Notes: generated by a model from the letters alone, not told the origin. A stretch of DNA of 64,000 bases from Oscillospiraceae bacterium (GCA_009784725.1 WQXS01000001.1:108451-172450), one strand, 5' to 3'. Counted from the stretch's first letter, positions 24,988 through 35,097 are shown. Made by a program: numbers and translations.

Positions 24988-26496
24988 ATGAAACGCGGAA
25001 GAATTAGAAAAATGGTAGTAGCAGCAACACTTGCGTTATCGCTGAGTATCGGCGGCATTACAGCCGTTGCGGCGGGGTATCCACCCTCCGACGATATAAC
25101 ACCGGTAATCCCGGTATTCACAACACAGCCCCAGCATCAGGCAGTAATACCCGGTCAGGATGTAGTATTCTCGGTTGCAATTTCGGGATATCCGGCTCCG
25201 GCACTGCAATGGCAGGTATCCATCGACGGCGGCATAACATGGATTAACATCGACGGGCAAACAGGCAGCATATTGCGCCTGCTCTCCGTCAACCTTACCC
25301 AAAGCGGGAATTTATACCGCCTTGTGGCGGCAAATTCTGCAGGCGAGGTTGTCTCGGGTACGGCAAACCTTGTTGTAAGCACTCTCACAAACGCAGCTGT
25401 ACCGAATATAACAACCCAACCGCAAAACAGCACGGTAACCACTAATAACACAGTTACACTGTCCGTTACTGCAGAAATTTCCGACAGAGGAACACTCACA
25501 TATCAATGGTTCCAAAACACAAGCAACCGCAACTCGGGAGGAACTGCAGTACAAGGCGCAACAGGCAGAACATTTACACCTCCGACAGCACAAAACGGAA
25601 TAATGTATTATTATGCGGTCATAACCAACACGAATAATAATGTAAACGGAACGGCAACCGCATCAACTGCAAGCAATGCAGCAAGAATAACGGTTAACCC
25701 CCTCGTAAATGCATTAAAGCCGGAAATCCTTGTTGCCCCCGAAAATATTGAAGTAGCAATTACCGCCCGCCGTATACAAGCAGAATTGTCGGTAACAGCA
25801 CGCACAAGCGACAGCGGGATTCTCAGCTTTCAATGGTACACAAGTGAAACCGGAAGCAATACAGGAGGCACCCCAATAAGAGGAGCGACCGGCAGATTCT
25901 TTACACCCCCTACAGATGAAGTAGGAATCACTTACTATTATGTCGTAGTCACAAACACAAATAACGATGTTAACGGCAGAATAACAGCAACAAACTCCAG
26001 CCAGGCAGTAACGGTAAATGTCTTTACAACACCCGGTACCCCCGAAAACCTCGAGACAGCCGTTGACGGAAGCAATATAACACTGCGATGGGAAGCACCT
26101 GCCGAAAACGGAGGCAGTGAAATAATAGGCTACCAGGTATCTGACAACATCGTAACAATCCGGATTGACGCAAACGGCGAATATGAGCACACATTCGAAA
26201 ATCTTTTCCCGGGCAGAGAATACACACTTAAAGTCCGTGCAGTCAACGCAGCAGGCGCAGGCGAAGAAGCAGCAGCATCTGCAACAACGGAAGAAGCGGA
26301 AATAGAAGAAGAAGCAGACGAAGAAGAGTATGCAATCTATGACTACCTCACATCGGACGACTACAATAATTTCCCGTTCTTCTGGATTGGTCTTGGCACC
26401 CTCGCCCCCCTCGGAGCAGGCACAGGGCTGATAATCAGGAAAAAACTGAAAAACAAAAAATCCCGCAAAAATAACTCCCGCACAAGCAAAATCTAA
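24988..26496 (+). CDS. Surface protein with three Ig-like domains and one fibronectin type III domain
   Basis: A 502-residue protein. It has a signal peptide (MKRGRIRKMVVAATLALSL, cleavage near AVAA-G), Ig-like domain 1 (about 35-130), two closely similar Ig-like domains (about 135-240 and 245-345, both with YQWF/FQWY, GATGR-FTPPT and YYY.VxxNTNN motifs), an Fn3 domain (about 348-440), an acidic linker (EEEADEEEYA) and a C-terminal hydrophobic anchor with Lys/Arg tail. There is no LPXTG. AAGGAAGGGTG precedes the ATG at 24988. Likely an adhesin-like or structural surface protein. Confidence 0.85.
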   Translation: MKRGRIRKMVVAATLALSLSIGGITAVAAGYPPSDDITPVIPVFTTQPQHQAVIPGQDVVFSVAISGYPAPALQWQVSIDGGITWINIDGQTGSILRLLSVNLTQSGNLYRLVAANSAGEVVSGTANLVVSTLTNAAVPNITTQPQNSTVTTNNTVTLSVTAEISDRGTLTYQWFQNTSNRNSGGTAVQGATGRTFTPPTAQNGIMYYYAVITNTNNNVNGTATASTASNAARITVNPLVNALKPEILVAPENIEVAITARRIQAELSVTARTSDSGILSFQWYTSETGSNTGGTPIRGATGRFFTPPTDEVGITYYYVVVTNTNNDVNGRITATNSSQAVTVNVFTTPGTPENLETAVDGSNITLRWEAPAENGGSEIIGYQVSDNIVTIRIDANGEYEHTFENLFPGREYTLKVRAVNAAGAGEEAAASATTEEAEIEEEADEEEYAIYDYLTSDDYNNFPFFWIGLGTLAPLGAGTGLIIRKKLKNKKSRKNNSRTSKI

Positions 26497-26520
26497 CGCA
26501 AGCATTCCATGATATAAACT

Positions 26521-26560
26521 AAAAGTGGTCGCCCTCACTCTGATGGCGACCACTTTATAA
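26521..26560. terminator. Strong, probably bidirectional terminator
   Basis: AAAGTGGTCGCC and GGCGACCACTTT form a perfect 12-bp stem with an 11-nt loop after the surface-protein gene. Confidence 0.85.
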
Positions 26561-26604
26561 ATAAACCTTCACCCTTCATAACTGTTTTATGCTATCATAG
26601 CAGC

Positions 26605-28833
26605 ATGGATGTATTCACAAAGTACGCTCCGTTTATTCAGGAGTATATTTACAATAATAACTGGCAGGAGCTTCGGTCTGTGCAGGTCGAAGCGGCGAAA
26701 GCAATATTTTATACGGAGAATAATATACTGATATGTTCAAAAACAGCCTCGGGCAAAACTGAAGCTGCTTTTTTCCCCGTGCTTTCAATACTGGAAACGA
26801 TACACTTAAACAGCTTCGGAGCAATATACCTTGCACCGCTCAAAACATTGATTAACGACCAGTTCAGACGCATTGACATGATACTCCACGAATCAAACAC
26901 GCCTGTTTTCCACTGGCACGGCGATGTTTCGGCATCCCACAAAAGAGCGGCCTTTAAAAACCCCCGAGGTATATTACAAATTACGCCCGAATCACTTGAA
27001 GGGCTGATGCTTAACCACCATAACAACATATATAAATTATTCAACGACCTTCAATTTGTGATAATTGATGAAATCCATTTTATGACCGGAACCGACCGGG
27101 GTAATCAGGTGCGTTGCATACTCGAAAGAATGTCAGGTATTATCGGAAAAAAACCAAGGCGCATTGGGCTCTCAGCCACGATAGGCAATCCGCATGAATC
27201 GGCGGCATGGCTTGGCAAAAATACAGGCAGGGACACCGATATTATTTTTATTGAAAATGAAAAATCGAAAATCAAACTGGCATGTGAACACTTTTTTACC
27301 GAAGATTCAAAGTCTCATACTGTTGAAGAAAATAAAATGTATGAAAACTACGGTGACAAGTATTCATATTTCCTGTTTTCAAACGAAGCAAATAATTTTA
27401 TCTATGAATGCGCAAGGCAAAAGCATAAATCATTGATATTCCTGAACACACGGGAGGAAACCGAATACCTTACCGCAGTGCTTCGTATGACGGCAAAGCA
27501 AAGAAAACGGGAGGATATATTTTACATCCATCACGGGAATATTTCAAAGCAGATTCGCTCCGAAACCGAGACGGACATGAAAGACAGCGAAAAACAAACC
27601 GCAACATGTGCAACCGTGACAATGGAGCTTGGCATTGACATTGGCGACCTCGAGCGGGTCATACATCTTGGTGCTCCGAACTCTGTTTCATCCTTTCTGC
27701 AGCGGCTCGGACGCTCGGGAAGACGTACAAACACACCCGAAATGATGATTATCATAAACGAGGACATCGTAAGCCCGAATGCACTTCTTCCTCACTTAAT
27801 TCCGTGGGAGCTGCTCAAAAGCATTGCAGTCATTCAGCTCTATCTTGAAGAACAGTGGATAGAGCCGCCGGTTATTAAGAAAATGCCGTTTTCGCTTTTA
27901 TTTCATCAGACATTATGCGTCCTTGCCGCATCATACGAGCTTAAACCTGAGGTCCTTGGTAATACAATCCAAAGCCTTTCACCCTTTGCTGAAATTAGCA
28001 ATGAGGACTATAACAAGCTGATACTTCATATGAGACAAAATAAAATTATACAGTTAACAGATGAAGGGACATACATAGTAGGAACCCTCGGAGAAAAAAT
28101 CATCAGCTCTTATAAGTTTCTTGCAACATTTAAGGATTATGACGAGTACAAGGTTATGTACGGCAATGCAGTAATCGGAACGCTTACAAGCGAAACGCCG
28201 GTAGGATACGTTTTCACACTTGCGGGTTTTACATGGGTGGTGACTGAAGTTTTGCCTGCACGGAAGCAACTCATTGTCGAAAAAACAGAAGGCTGCAGAG
28301 CGTTCCCGTGGCCCGGCTCATACAGGGATATCCACACGAAAATTGTACGGAAAATACGCGAAATATTGCAAAGTGACAAGGAGTATCAATACCTGATGCC
28401 GAGGGCCGCAGAGCGGCTCAGTGAGGCACGGACAACCGCACAACAATCGGGAATGCTGACCGAGCCTGTACTGCACCTCGGCGGCACAACATGGTGCTTG
28501 TTCCCGTGGCTCGGAACAAAATCAAACTGGACACTTCGGCGTTTTATCAGGTCTAAATGTATCAAAAAATTCAACCTCACAGACATCGAATACGGCGACT
28601 GGTTCTACATAAGACTTAACATCGGAAAAGGCGACGGTCACGAGCTCATCCGTTATATTTCATCATTCTTTAATGACGAAAACCCCGACCTCGATAACCT
28701 CGTCGGCAAAAAAGAAAACCCCACTTACGAGCGCTACGACGAACACATCCCCCAACCCATAATCCGCAAAGCCTACATCACCGACAAACTGGATTCATCC
28801 GAAATAAAGCAGTGGTTAAACCCCGTAAATTAA
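26605..28833 (+). CDS. DEAD/DEAH-box helicase, Lhr/Ski2-like
   Basis: A 742-residue superfamily 2 helicase. Motif I is TASGKT (about 48-53), motif II DEIH (Asp155), motif III SAT (about 190), then a HelC domain with motif VI QRLGRSGRR (about 367-375), followed by a roughly 330-residue C-terminal region with winged-helix and Lhr-type features. Likely ATP-dependent unwinding in DNA repair or RNA metabolism. No Shine-Dalgarno is present; TATCAT (26593-26598) lies 6 nt before the ATG, a possible leaderless start. Stand-alone gene. Confidence 0.85.
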   Translation: MDVFTKYAPFIQEYIYNNNWQELRSVQVEAAKAIFYTENNILICSKTASGKTEAAFFPVLSILETIHLNSFGAIYLAPLKTLINDQFRRIDMILHESNTPVFHWHGDVSASHKRAAFKNPRGILQITPESLEGLMLNHHNNIYKLFNDLQFVIIDEIHFMTGTDRGNQVRCILERMSGIIGKKPRRIGLSATIGNPHESAAWLGKNTGRDTDIIFIENEKSKIKLACEHFFTEDSKSHTVEENKMYENYGDKYSYFLFSNEANNFIYECARQKHKSLIFLNTREETEYLTAVLRMTAKQRKREDIFYIHHGNISKQIRSETETDMKDSEKQTATCATVTMELGIDIGDLERVIHLGAPNSVSSFLQRLGRSGRRTNTPEMMIIINEDIVSPNALLPHLIPWELLKSIAVIQLYLEEQWIEPPVIKKMPFSLLFHQTLCVLAASYELKPEVLGNTIQSLSPFAEISNEDYNKLILHMRQNKIIQLTDEGTYIVGTLGEKIISSYKFLATFKDYDEYKVMYGNAVIGTLTSETPVGYVFTLAGFTWVVTEVLPARKQLIVEKTEGCRAFPWPGSYRDIHTKIVRKIREILQSDKEYQYLMPRAAERLSEARTTAQQSGMLTEPVLHLGGTTWCLFPWLGTKSNWTLRRFIRSKCIKKFNLTDIEYGDWFYIRLNIGKGDGHELIRYISSFFNDENPDLDNLVGKKENPTYERYDEHIPQPIIRKAYITDKLDSSEIKQWLNPVN

Positions 28834-28965
28834 ATCTGAACCCCATAAAGTAATATATTATTATTCAAATTTATGATAAAATAAACAGAATCCCCGGCAG
28901 GGAAGTTTAGAGCAGCAGGAAGTCATGACGGTGGTTATGTGGTGACATTATAAAGGTGAAATGAT

Positions 28966-30402
28966 ATGAGATTTTGCGAAAATTGCGGTGCGAGGCTTGA
29001 GCCGGAGGCTAGATTTTGCGTCGCATGCGGAAGTCGGGTGAGTTACTCATCTGTGCCGCATAATATCAATCAGTACAGAAAACAAAATCAACAGCAAAGC
29101 ACCCCGCAGCAGTACGAGCAACCTGCAGAAAATACACAGCAATACACGCAACAGTACACACAGCAATATACGCAACAGTACACACAACAGCCCGATTATC
29201 CGCATTATCAAAGCGGGCCGCCGCACGAAAAAGGCGGCAGCAAAAAAACCGTCACAATACTGGCAGTTGCATTAGCGGTGATGCTGCTTTTAGGTGCTTT
29301 ATTATTCTTTACGGTTATGGACGGCGGCGCAATTATCGGCAGAATGTTTGGAAGCGGCACACCCGAAGACGGCGAAAGCCCCGCTATAAGCGCAGAAACA
29401 CCACCCGATTCATCACAGGACCCGGAGTTGAACCCCGGACAAACCGACGGACAGGACGGAACGCAGGAAACACAGCCGGGCGATATATATATTACGGTTC
29501 CGGATTTAACCGGATTATATCATTACGAGGCAGAGGAAACATTAAGAGAGCTTGGTCTGCTTCCCGAATTTGTATACCTTGATAATGATATGCCTGAAGG
29601 AACAGTAATATCAATTGACGAAGCAGGCGCCGACCTCCCGGCTCAATCAACCGTACGTGTCTACATATCAAACGGGCCGTCACATACAATCATCGAAAAT
29701 CCGAGAATAGTTGTTACCGCTCGGTATGACTCGGGCAGAAACAGATTTTCAGACCGCAACGCATATGCAGATGCAGTGAGAGCCGCCGGAGGAGTACCTG
29801 TACTGCCGGGGGATGACAGAATGATCGGCGACGCATTTCGTACGGGCAATACCGATAACGCAGATGCAATAGCAGCACAGTATGACGGGCTTGTTTTAAC
29901 GGGCGGCGGGGATATTTCCGCACGGTTTTTCGGACAGGAAAAGCATTTTGCATCCGAGGACCCCGACGAAAACTGTGACATGGCAGAAATTGCGTTGTGC
30001 CGTGCATTCATTAACGCAGGCAAGCCTGTTTTGGGTATTAACAGGGGAATGCAAATCATCAATGTCACAATGGGAGGCGATATCATCCAGGATATCCCCG
30101 ACCTTCTCGGCATAGCAAGCACTGTCCACTCGGGGCAAAGCAGACATACAATCGAAATTGAACCGGACACATGGCTGCACGGGTTATACGGAAGCTCACT
30201 TGTAACATATTCAAATCACCATCAGGCAGTAGGACGCATAGCGGAAGGCTTTACCATTGTTGCCCGTGTCGGTGTCGTTGTCGAAGCAATAGAAAACGGT
30301 AATATCCTTGGAGTACAATTTAACCCCGAGCGTTTGTCGGACAACGGTTCGATTATATACTCAGATTTTATTAAAAGATGTTCAATAATTAATATAAGGT
30401 AA
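28966..30402 (+). CDS. Zinc-ribbon/PASTA membrane protein with catalytically dead class-I glutamine amidotransferase (C26) domain
   Basis: A 478-residue protein. It has a zinc ribbon (Cys4, Cys7, Cys18, Cys21), a Gln-rich stretch with tandem QQYT repeats (about 57-76), a TM helix (about 95-118), an acidic Pro-rich linker, a PASTA-like domain (VPDLTGLYHYEAEETL, about 172-226) and a C26 glutamine-amidotransferase-like domain (about 233-478). In the C26 domain the nucleophile elbow GxCRG reads GINRG (Asn359) and the QFHPE motif reads QFNPE (Asn453), so both Cys and His of the triad are lost while NHHQAVG and the fold remain. The next gene is an intact paralogue. It probably senses or binds rather than hydrolyses. 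Confidence 0.85.
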   Translation: MRFCENCGARLEPEARFCVACGSRVSYSSVPHNINQYRKQNQQQSTPQQYEQPAENTQQYTQQYTQQYTQQYTQQPDYPHYQSGPPHEKGGSKKTVTILAVALAVMLLLGALLFFTVMDGGAIIGRMFGSGTPEDGESPAISAETPPDSSQDPELNPGQTDGQDGTQETQPGDIYITVPDLTGLYHYEAEETLRELGLLPEFVYLDNDMPEGTVISIDEAGADLPAQSTVRVYISNGPSHTIIENPRIVVTARYDSGRNRFSDRNAYADAVRAAGGVPVLPGDDRMIGDAFRTGNTDNADAIAAQYDGLVLTGGGDISARFFGQEKHFASEDPDENCDMAEIALCRAFINAGKPVLGINRGMQIINVTMGGDIIQDIPDLLGIASTVHSGQSRHTIEIEPDTWLHGLYGSSLVTYSNHHQAVGRIAEGFTIVARVGVVVEAIENGNILGVQFNPERLSDNGSIIYSDFIKRCSIINIR

Positions 30403-30408
30403 CAAATC

Positions 30409-31536
30409 GTGAAAAGAATTACTGTCCTTGTACTGGTTCTTGTATGCTGCGTTTGTTTGATAATAGGTTTTGCCATGAAACAATCTGCTGATTTTGAAGA
30501 AAACAAACATCAAACCGAAATACAGGAAGCAAGTACACCACCCCCGCATACACCTGAGCAGTCTCCGGCAGATAAAACACCGGAGAATGAAAATGGCGGT
30601 ACTGAAGTTATGATAATTAAACCCGGATTATATAAAATCGGAGATGACATTCCGGCAGGAACTTACTCTGCAATAAACGACGGCTCAAGCTTTTCAAAAA
30701 TAACAATAAAAAGCAGCCCGGAACCGGAAATTGAAAAACCAAGAATAATTGTAACAGCAAGATATCAGACAAATGACAGGAAATTTGCCGACCGTGATAA
30801 CTATGTTGAAGCAATCAGCAGAGCCGGAGGCATTCCAATAATGCCGCAGGATGATGAGGAGCTTGCAAAGCTGCTGCGGCAAGGGCAGACGGAAAATGCC
30901 GTACAACTCGCAGAAAAGTATGACGGCTTGCTTCTTACAGGCGGGGGAGATGTTGCATCCCATTTTTTTAACCAGGAGCATCATCCCGCATCAGGCAGAC
31001 CCGACGAAACACTCGACAGGGCAGAGCTTGCACTCACCCTCGCATTTGCAGAAGCAAAAAAACCAATTCTCGGTATTTGCCGCGGAATGCAGATTATCAA
31101 TATCGCAATGGGCGGGGAGTTGATTCAGGATATCCCGGATTTACTTGGGCTTGACCCAAAGCTCCATTTGGATGAAGAAACAAGACATCCGGTAAGTATC
31201 GTCCCCGGCAGCTGGCTGCATGGTTTATTCGGCACAGAAGCAATTGTAAACTCAACTCATCACCAAGCCGTTGACGGTGCAGCACAAGGCTTTACAGTTG
31301 CTGCGACACACGGACCGGTAATAGAAGCAATGGAAAAAGGAAACATCCTCGCAGTTCAGTTCCATCCCGAACGACTCCTTGGAGAAGGCATGCTCCCGCT
31401 CTTCGAAGACTTTATCAAACGCTGCTCATACAACAGCATCGAAATTATTCATTTCCTCAATAAAATACAAATAAACGCCGAAGAAGACAGCTATATCGAC
31501 CTCAAAGGCGCAACAATGCAAATTATTGACAGTTGA
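30409..31536 (+). CDS. Membrane-anchored/secreted C26 gamma-glutamyl hydrolase-like amidotransferase
   Basis: A 375-residue protein. It has an N-terminal hydrophobic segment (KRITVLVLVLVCCVCLIIG), a linker, a small GLYKIGDDIPAGTY-type domain (about 68-90) and a C26 peptidase domain (about 105-340) with a complete triad: Cys224 in GICRG, His319 and Glu321 in QFHPE. PuuD-type enzymes cleave gamma-glutamyl bonds. The N-terminus implies the domain lies outside the membrane, unusual for this family, so a peptidoglycan or gamma-glutamyl peptide substrate is plausible (inference). The GTG start lies 6 nt after the paralogue's stop, with AAGGT overlapping it; the pair is surely co-expressed. Confidence 0.85.
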   Translation: MKRITVLVLVLVCCVCLIIGFAMKQSADFEENKHQTEIQEASTPPPHTPEQSPADKTPENENGGTEVMIIKPGLYKIGDDIPAGTYSAINDGSSFSKITIKSSPEPEIEKPRIIVTARYQTNDRKFADRDNYVEAISRAGGIPIMPQDDEELAKLLRQGQTENAVQLAEKYDGLLLTGGGDVASHFFNQEHHPASGRPDETLDRAELALTLAFAEAKKPILGICRGMQIINIAMGGELIQDIPDLLGLDPKLHLDEETRHPVSIVPGSWLHGLFGTEAIVNSTHHQAVDGAAQGFTVAATHGPVIEAMEKGNILAVQFHPERLLGEGMLPLFEDFIKRCSYNSIEIIHFLNKIQINAEEDSYIDLKGATMQIIDS

Positions 31537-31599
31537 CAGAAACCATTCACTTGCATATATTAGTATCATAAAAAAGAAGAAATAAGGAGTGTTTGTAAA

Positions 31600-32676
31600 A
31601 TGGGTAAAATTAAAGTCGGACTTATCGGATGCGGCGGGGTGGCCTTTTGGGCGCATATTCCCACATTGAAGCAGTTTAATGATGCCGTTGAAGTCATTGC
31701 AGTATGCGATATTATTAAGGAACGAGCAGAGCATGCGGCAAGAGAGCTTGGAGCAAGCCATGTGTTTACGGACTATAAAGAGCTGGTTAAGCTTGACGGG
31801 CTTGATATGGTTGATATATGCACACCGAACTATATGCACTCCGAGATTACGGTTAGTGCGCTCAATGCAGGGTTAAACGTTTTCTGCGAAAAACCCGATG
31901 CAATATCGGTCGAGCAGGTTCTCGCAATGAAAGAGGCATCCGAAAAATCGGGCAAGCATCTGATGGTCATGCGTAACAACAGATTCGTAGCAGAATCACA
32001 ATATGCAAAAAGCTTCATCGAAAGCGGCAAATGCGGTGATATATATGCAGGACGCTGCGGCTGGATACGCAGACGCGGAATCCCCGGCAAAGGCGGCTGG
32101 TTTACAACAAAGGAACTGTCAGGCGGCGGTCCGCTCATTGACCTCGGCGTTCATATGCTCGACCTTGCAATGTGGATGATGGGTAATCCCACACCGGTAG
32201 CAGTCAGCGGCTCAACATATACAAAATTCGCAAAAAGCAGCACAGGCTCGGACTCAATGCATGCAGGCTTCGGCGATTCAAATGAAGACGGGACCTTTGA
32301 TGTAGAAGACCTTGCAATCGGAATGATCCGCTTCGACAACGGCGCATGCCTTCAGGTTGAATGCAGCTGGGCATCGAATATAGCAGAGGAACGTGCATTT
32401 GTAGAGCTTCGGGGTGACAAGGCCGGACTTACATGGGATTGGGAAGGTTTATCCATATTCACCGAAGACTTCAACTCAACAACTGACATTAAACCGATAA
32501 TCGAACGTACCGCTATTGATATTGACGGTCATATCAAAAACCTGAGACATTTTATCTATGATGTCCTCAGAGATGGCAAAGAACCGATGTTCAAACCGAT
32601 TCAAGGTGTAAACATGGTTAAAATGCTGACAGCTTTATATGAATCAGCAAAACGGGGAGAAGAAATAAAACTGTAA
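31600..32676 (+). CDS. Gfo/Idh/MocA-family oxidoreductase
   Basis: A 358-residue NAD(P)-dependent sugar or polyol dehydrogenase. The Rossmann motif GLIGCGGVAFWAH is at about 7-18, VCDI at the end of strand 2, and CEKP near residue 97 (ECEKP-type catalytic Lys); the C-terminal half includes GGGPLIDLGVHMLDLAMW. AAGGAG precedes the ATG. Its stop overlaps the ATG of the following MATE gene by one base (TAATG), so the two are translationally coupled. Substrate unknown. Confidence 0.9.
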   Translation: MGKIKVGLIGCGGVAFWAHIPTLKQFNDAVEVIAVCDIIKERAEHAARELGASHVFTDYKELVKLDGLDMVDICTPNYMHSEITVSALNAGLNVFCEKPDAISVEQVLAMKEASEKSGKHLMVMRNNRFVAESQYAKSFIESGKCGDIYAGRCGWIRRRGIPGKGGWFTTKELSGGGPLIDLGVHMLDLAMWMMGNPTPVAVSGSTYTKFAKSSTGSDSMHAGFGDSNEDGTFDVEDLAIGMIRFDNGACLQVECSWASNIAEERAFVELRGDKAGLTWDWEGLSIFTEDFNSTTDIKPIIERTAIDIDGHIKNLRHFIYDVLRDGKEPMFKPIQGVNMVKMLTALYESAKRGEEIKL

Positions 32677-34052
32677 TGCGGAAATTTTTTGAACGGTTTT
32701 CAGCGATAGACATGACGGTGGGGACACCGTGGAAAAAACTGTTGCTGTTTACAATACCGTTGCTTATAGGAAATGTTTTTCAACAACTTTATAATACTGT
32801 TGACGCAATTTTTCTCGGGCAATTTGTCGGGGATAATGCTCTTGCGTCAATAGGCAGCATCATGCCGCTTTTCTTTCTGATTTTGATGCTGTGCATGGGT
32901 GTCGCAATGGGTGCCGGAATAATGGCATCGCAGTATTTCGGCGCAAAAAGCCGTGAAGACCTTTCTTACACAATAGGTACGGCAATAACCCTCACTGCAA
33001 TAGTCAGCCTTGCACTGACCATTTTCGGACCGTTTGCAACAAGACCCTTGCTTGTACTCTTGAACACACCACCCGAAGTAATCGACGGCGGTGTGCTGTA
33101 CATGAACATTCTCTTATGGGGTATATTCGGCGTTGCTTACTTCAACATGCTCTCGGGGATTCTAAGAGGTATTGGAGAAGCAATGGCACCTTTGTTTTAC
33201 CTGATTTTTGCATGCCTGTTAAATATTGCACTCAACTTTGTATTCATCGTTTTACTTGGAATGGGAGTATTCGGCGCGGCAATAGGAACTGTCATAGCGC
33301 AGGCACTTACGAGTGTTTTATGCTTTCGCAAGCTGCTCCAAATGCGTGATGTATTTGACATGGGATGGAAATATCTGATTCCAAAGAAAGCATATGTCGA
33401 CCAGGTTTTAAAGCTAGGGGTCCCGACAGGAGCGTCACAGGCGATATTTGCGATTGCAATGATGATAACCCAACCCCTTGTTAACGGTTTCGGTGCAACA
33501 TTTATGGCGGTAAATATTATTGTAATGCGTATCGACGGTTTGATTATGATGCCGATTTTCTCATTCGGCAACGCAATAACAGTATTTTCGGGGCAAAATG
33601 TAGGTGCAGGGAAAATGGAACGTGTGGAGCAGGGCAAAAACCAATGCTTACTCCTTGCACTTGGCACATCAATTATGTCTATATCCGTTGTATTGATTTT
33701 CGGGCGGTATATTGCGGGAATGTTCACGCAAACAGCCGAGGCTATAGACCTCACAATGCGTATGCTGATGATACTTGCGCTCGGTTACCTTGCATTTACG
33801 GTAGCAAACGTATTTTGGGGCGTAATAAGAGGAGCGGGAGACGCAATATCCCCGCTCTGGGCTTCTATTATAAACTCCGTTGTAGTAAGACTGCCGACAG
33901 CATACCTTTTTGTTCATTTATTCGGACGCCCGGAAGCACTGATGTTTTCACTGCTCACGGTTTGGACATGCAACATGCTGTTTTCGATTACAGTCTACCG
34001 GATAGGAAAATGGCGGACAAAAGGGCTTACCCCTCAGGCTCGACGAGAGTAG
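32676..34052 (+). CDS. MATE-family efflux transporter
   Basis: A 458-residue, 12-helix MATE protein with the motif IPLLIGNVFQQLYNTVDAIFLG and two MatE repeats. Gram-positive NorM/DinF-like branch by appearance. It is coupled to the upstream oxidoreductase, so the pair may handle a sugar-derived metabolite. The last 26 nt overlap the convergent minus-strand gene at 34027. Confidence 0.9.
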   Translation: MRKFFERFSAIDMTVGTPWKKLLLFTIPLLIGNVFQQLYNTVDAIFLGQFVGDNALASIGSIMPLFFLILMLCMGVAMGAGIMASQYFGAKSREDLSYTIGTAITLTAIVSLALTIFGPFATRPLLVLLNTPPEVIDGGVLYMNILLWGIFGVAYFNMLSGILRGIGEAMAPLFYLIFACLLNIALNFVFIVLLGMGVFGAAIGTVIAQALTSVLCFRKLLQMRDVFDMGWKYLIPKKAYVDQVLKLGVPTGASQAIFAIAMMITQPLVNGFGATFMAVNIIVMRIDGLIMMPIFSFGNAITVFSGQNVGAGKMERVEQGKNQCLLLALGTSIMSISVVLIFGRYIAGMFTQTAEAIDLTMRMLMILALGYLAFTVANVFWGVIRGAGDAISPLWASIINSVVVRLPTAYLFVHLFGRPEALMFSLLTVWTCNMLFSITVYRIGKWRTKGLTPQARRE

Positions 34053-35097
34053 TTTTGAACCACCACATAAAATATTCATTGCCTGTTTCGCCGGGATTTC
34101 CGTAAAATCCCATGCCGTCTTCAAAAAGATGATACATTTTTGCAGAGTCGGGAAGACTCATAATGATTGCCCCGTTTGCGTTGACAAATGTGGGCACGAT
34201 ATCGCCGCGCTCAATTGCACTTTCCATTGTCCACATCTGGTTTTCAAGGTCTCTTTCAAACACAACCTCCTGCTCTGTCCTGTCAGCATCAATCCAGGAA
34301 ATTGTGAGCCAGATTGCTGTTTCATCATCCTCGAGAGCATTTTCAAGCTGCATAATGAGAGAAAGATTATCAACAAAAACAATAAAGGTCTCCTCGATAT
34401 CACCGGATTTTACAATTATATCTGCAACACCGGGGGCGAGACCTCTTATTATAGCCTCCGTACCGCTCGGGTCAGGCTGGCTGACCTCGACGACCTCCGG
34501 GTCGCTGCTGAGCCATGTGACATCACCCAACGCACCGTCCGGTAAAAGCTTTGACGTAAGCCCGACAGACTCGCCGACACTTACATGAAATTCGGTTTGA
34601 ACACGCCCGTTATTTAGCACGGCAATCGAAGCAATGGCAGGAATAATCACCTCGGGTATATCATCCCCGTTATCACCCGTCCTTGACTCCTCACCGTCAC
34701 CGGTTGTGTGTTCCGGGTCGCCATACGGCTCATCATTATCATGCGCTGAAGGACGAAGCATTAAAAAAACTGCAAACCCGATTATTACCGCACATAAAAC
34801 GGCTGCAGCGGCAATATAAAAAGGCTTGCGGTTTTTACTTTTTTTCCTTGGAATAAAATCATCATTTATACCGTCTTCATTCGTTTTAGCATCCGGTATA
34901 TCATTTTCTTTAAGTGAAAGGCTGTCGAAAAGCCTGCCCGATGACATTGTAAGCTTGTCTATCCGGTCGATATCAATTTCTTCCACATCCATATTTGCAA
35001 GCGCAGCAAGGTCTTCATCGGTAAGCACCGGCGTCTCGCAGTTAATGCAGAAAATATCGTTTTTATGCAGCTCCGCACCGCAGTTTAAGCAATTCAT
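34027..35097 (-). CDS. Zinc-ribbon membrane protein with Ig-like (BIG2-type) domain
   Basis: A 356-residue protein. It has a zinc ribbon (Cys3, Cys6, Cys17, Cys20), a charged cytoplasmic segment, a TM helix (about 92-114), an acidic linker, a BIG2-like domain (about 165-245, with SVGESVGLTSKLLP, VTWLSSDPEVVEV and GVADIIVKSG) and an extra C-terminal region. GGTGAGG precedes the ATG. It lies 14 nt downstream of cheX on the same strand and may be read from the chemotaxis operon. Function unknown; the zinc-ribbon/TM layout is shared with the protein at 28966. Confidence 0.75.
   Translation of the reverse strand: MNCLNCGAELHKNDIFCINCETPVLTDEDLAALANMDVEEIDIDRIDKLTMSSGRLFDSLSLKENDIPDAKTNEDGINDDFIPRKKSKNRKPFYIAAAAVLCAVIIGFAVFLMLRPSAHDNDEPYGDPEHTTGDGEESRTGDNGDDIPEVIIPAIASIAVLNNGRVQTEFHVSVGESVGLTSKLLPDGALGDVTWLSSDPEVVEVSQPDPSGTEAIIRGLAPGVADIIVKSGDIEETFIVFVDNLSLIMQLENALEDDETAIWLTISWIDADRTEQEVVFERDLENQMWTMESAIERGDIVPTFVNANGAIIMSLPDSAKMYHLFEDGMGFYGNPGETGNEYFMWWFKTTLVEPEG

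Noticed and set aside
26340..26496. Sortase signal at the C-terminus of the Ig/Fn3 protein
   Set aside because: Hydrophobic segment and basic tail are present but no LPXTG-like pentapeptide precedes them.
25714..26553. 279-codon antisense ORF in the Ig/Fn3 gene
   Set aside because: Cys/Tyr-rich composition typical of antisense frames; runs through a terminator.
28855..28965. Signal recognition particle RNA before the zinc-ribbon gene
   Set aside because: Contains CAGCAGGAAG-like text but no SRP Alu/S-domain hairpin with the GGAA tetraloop context.
33197..33754. 185-codon antisense ORF in the second MATE gene
   Set aside because: Ile/Thr/Pro-rich shadow frame without start signals.
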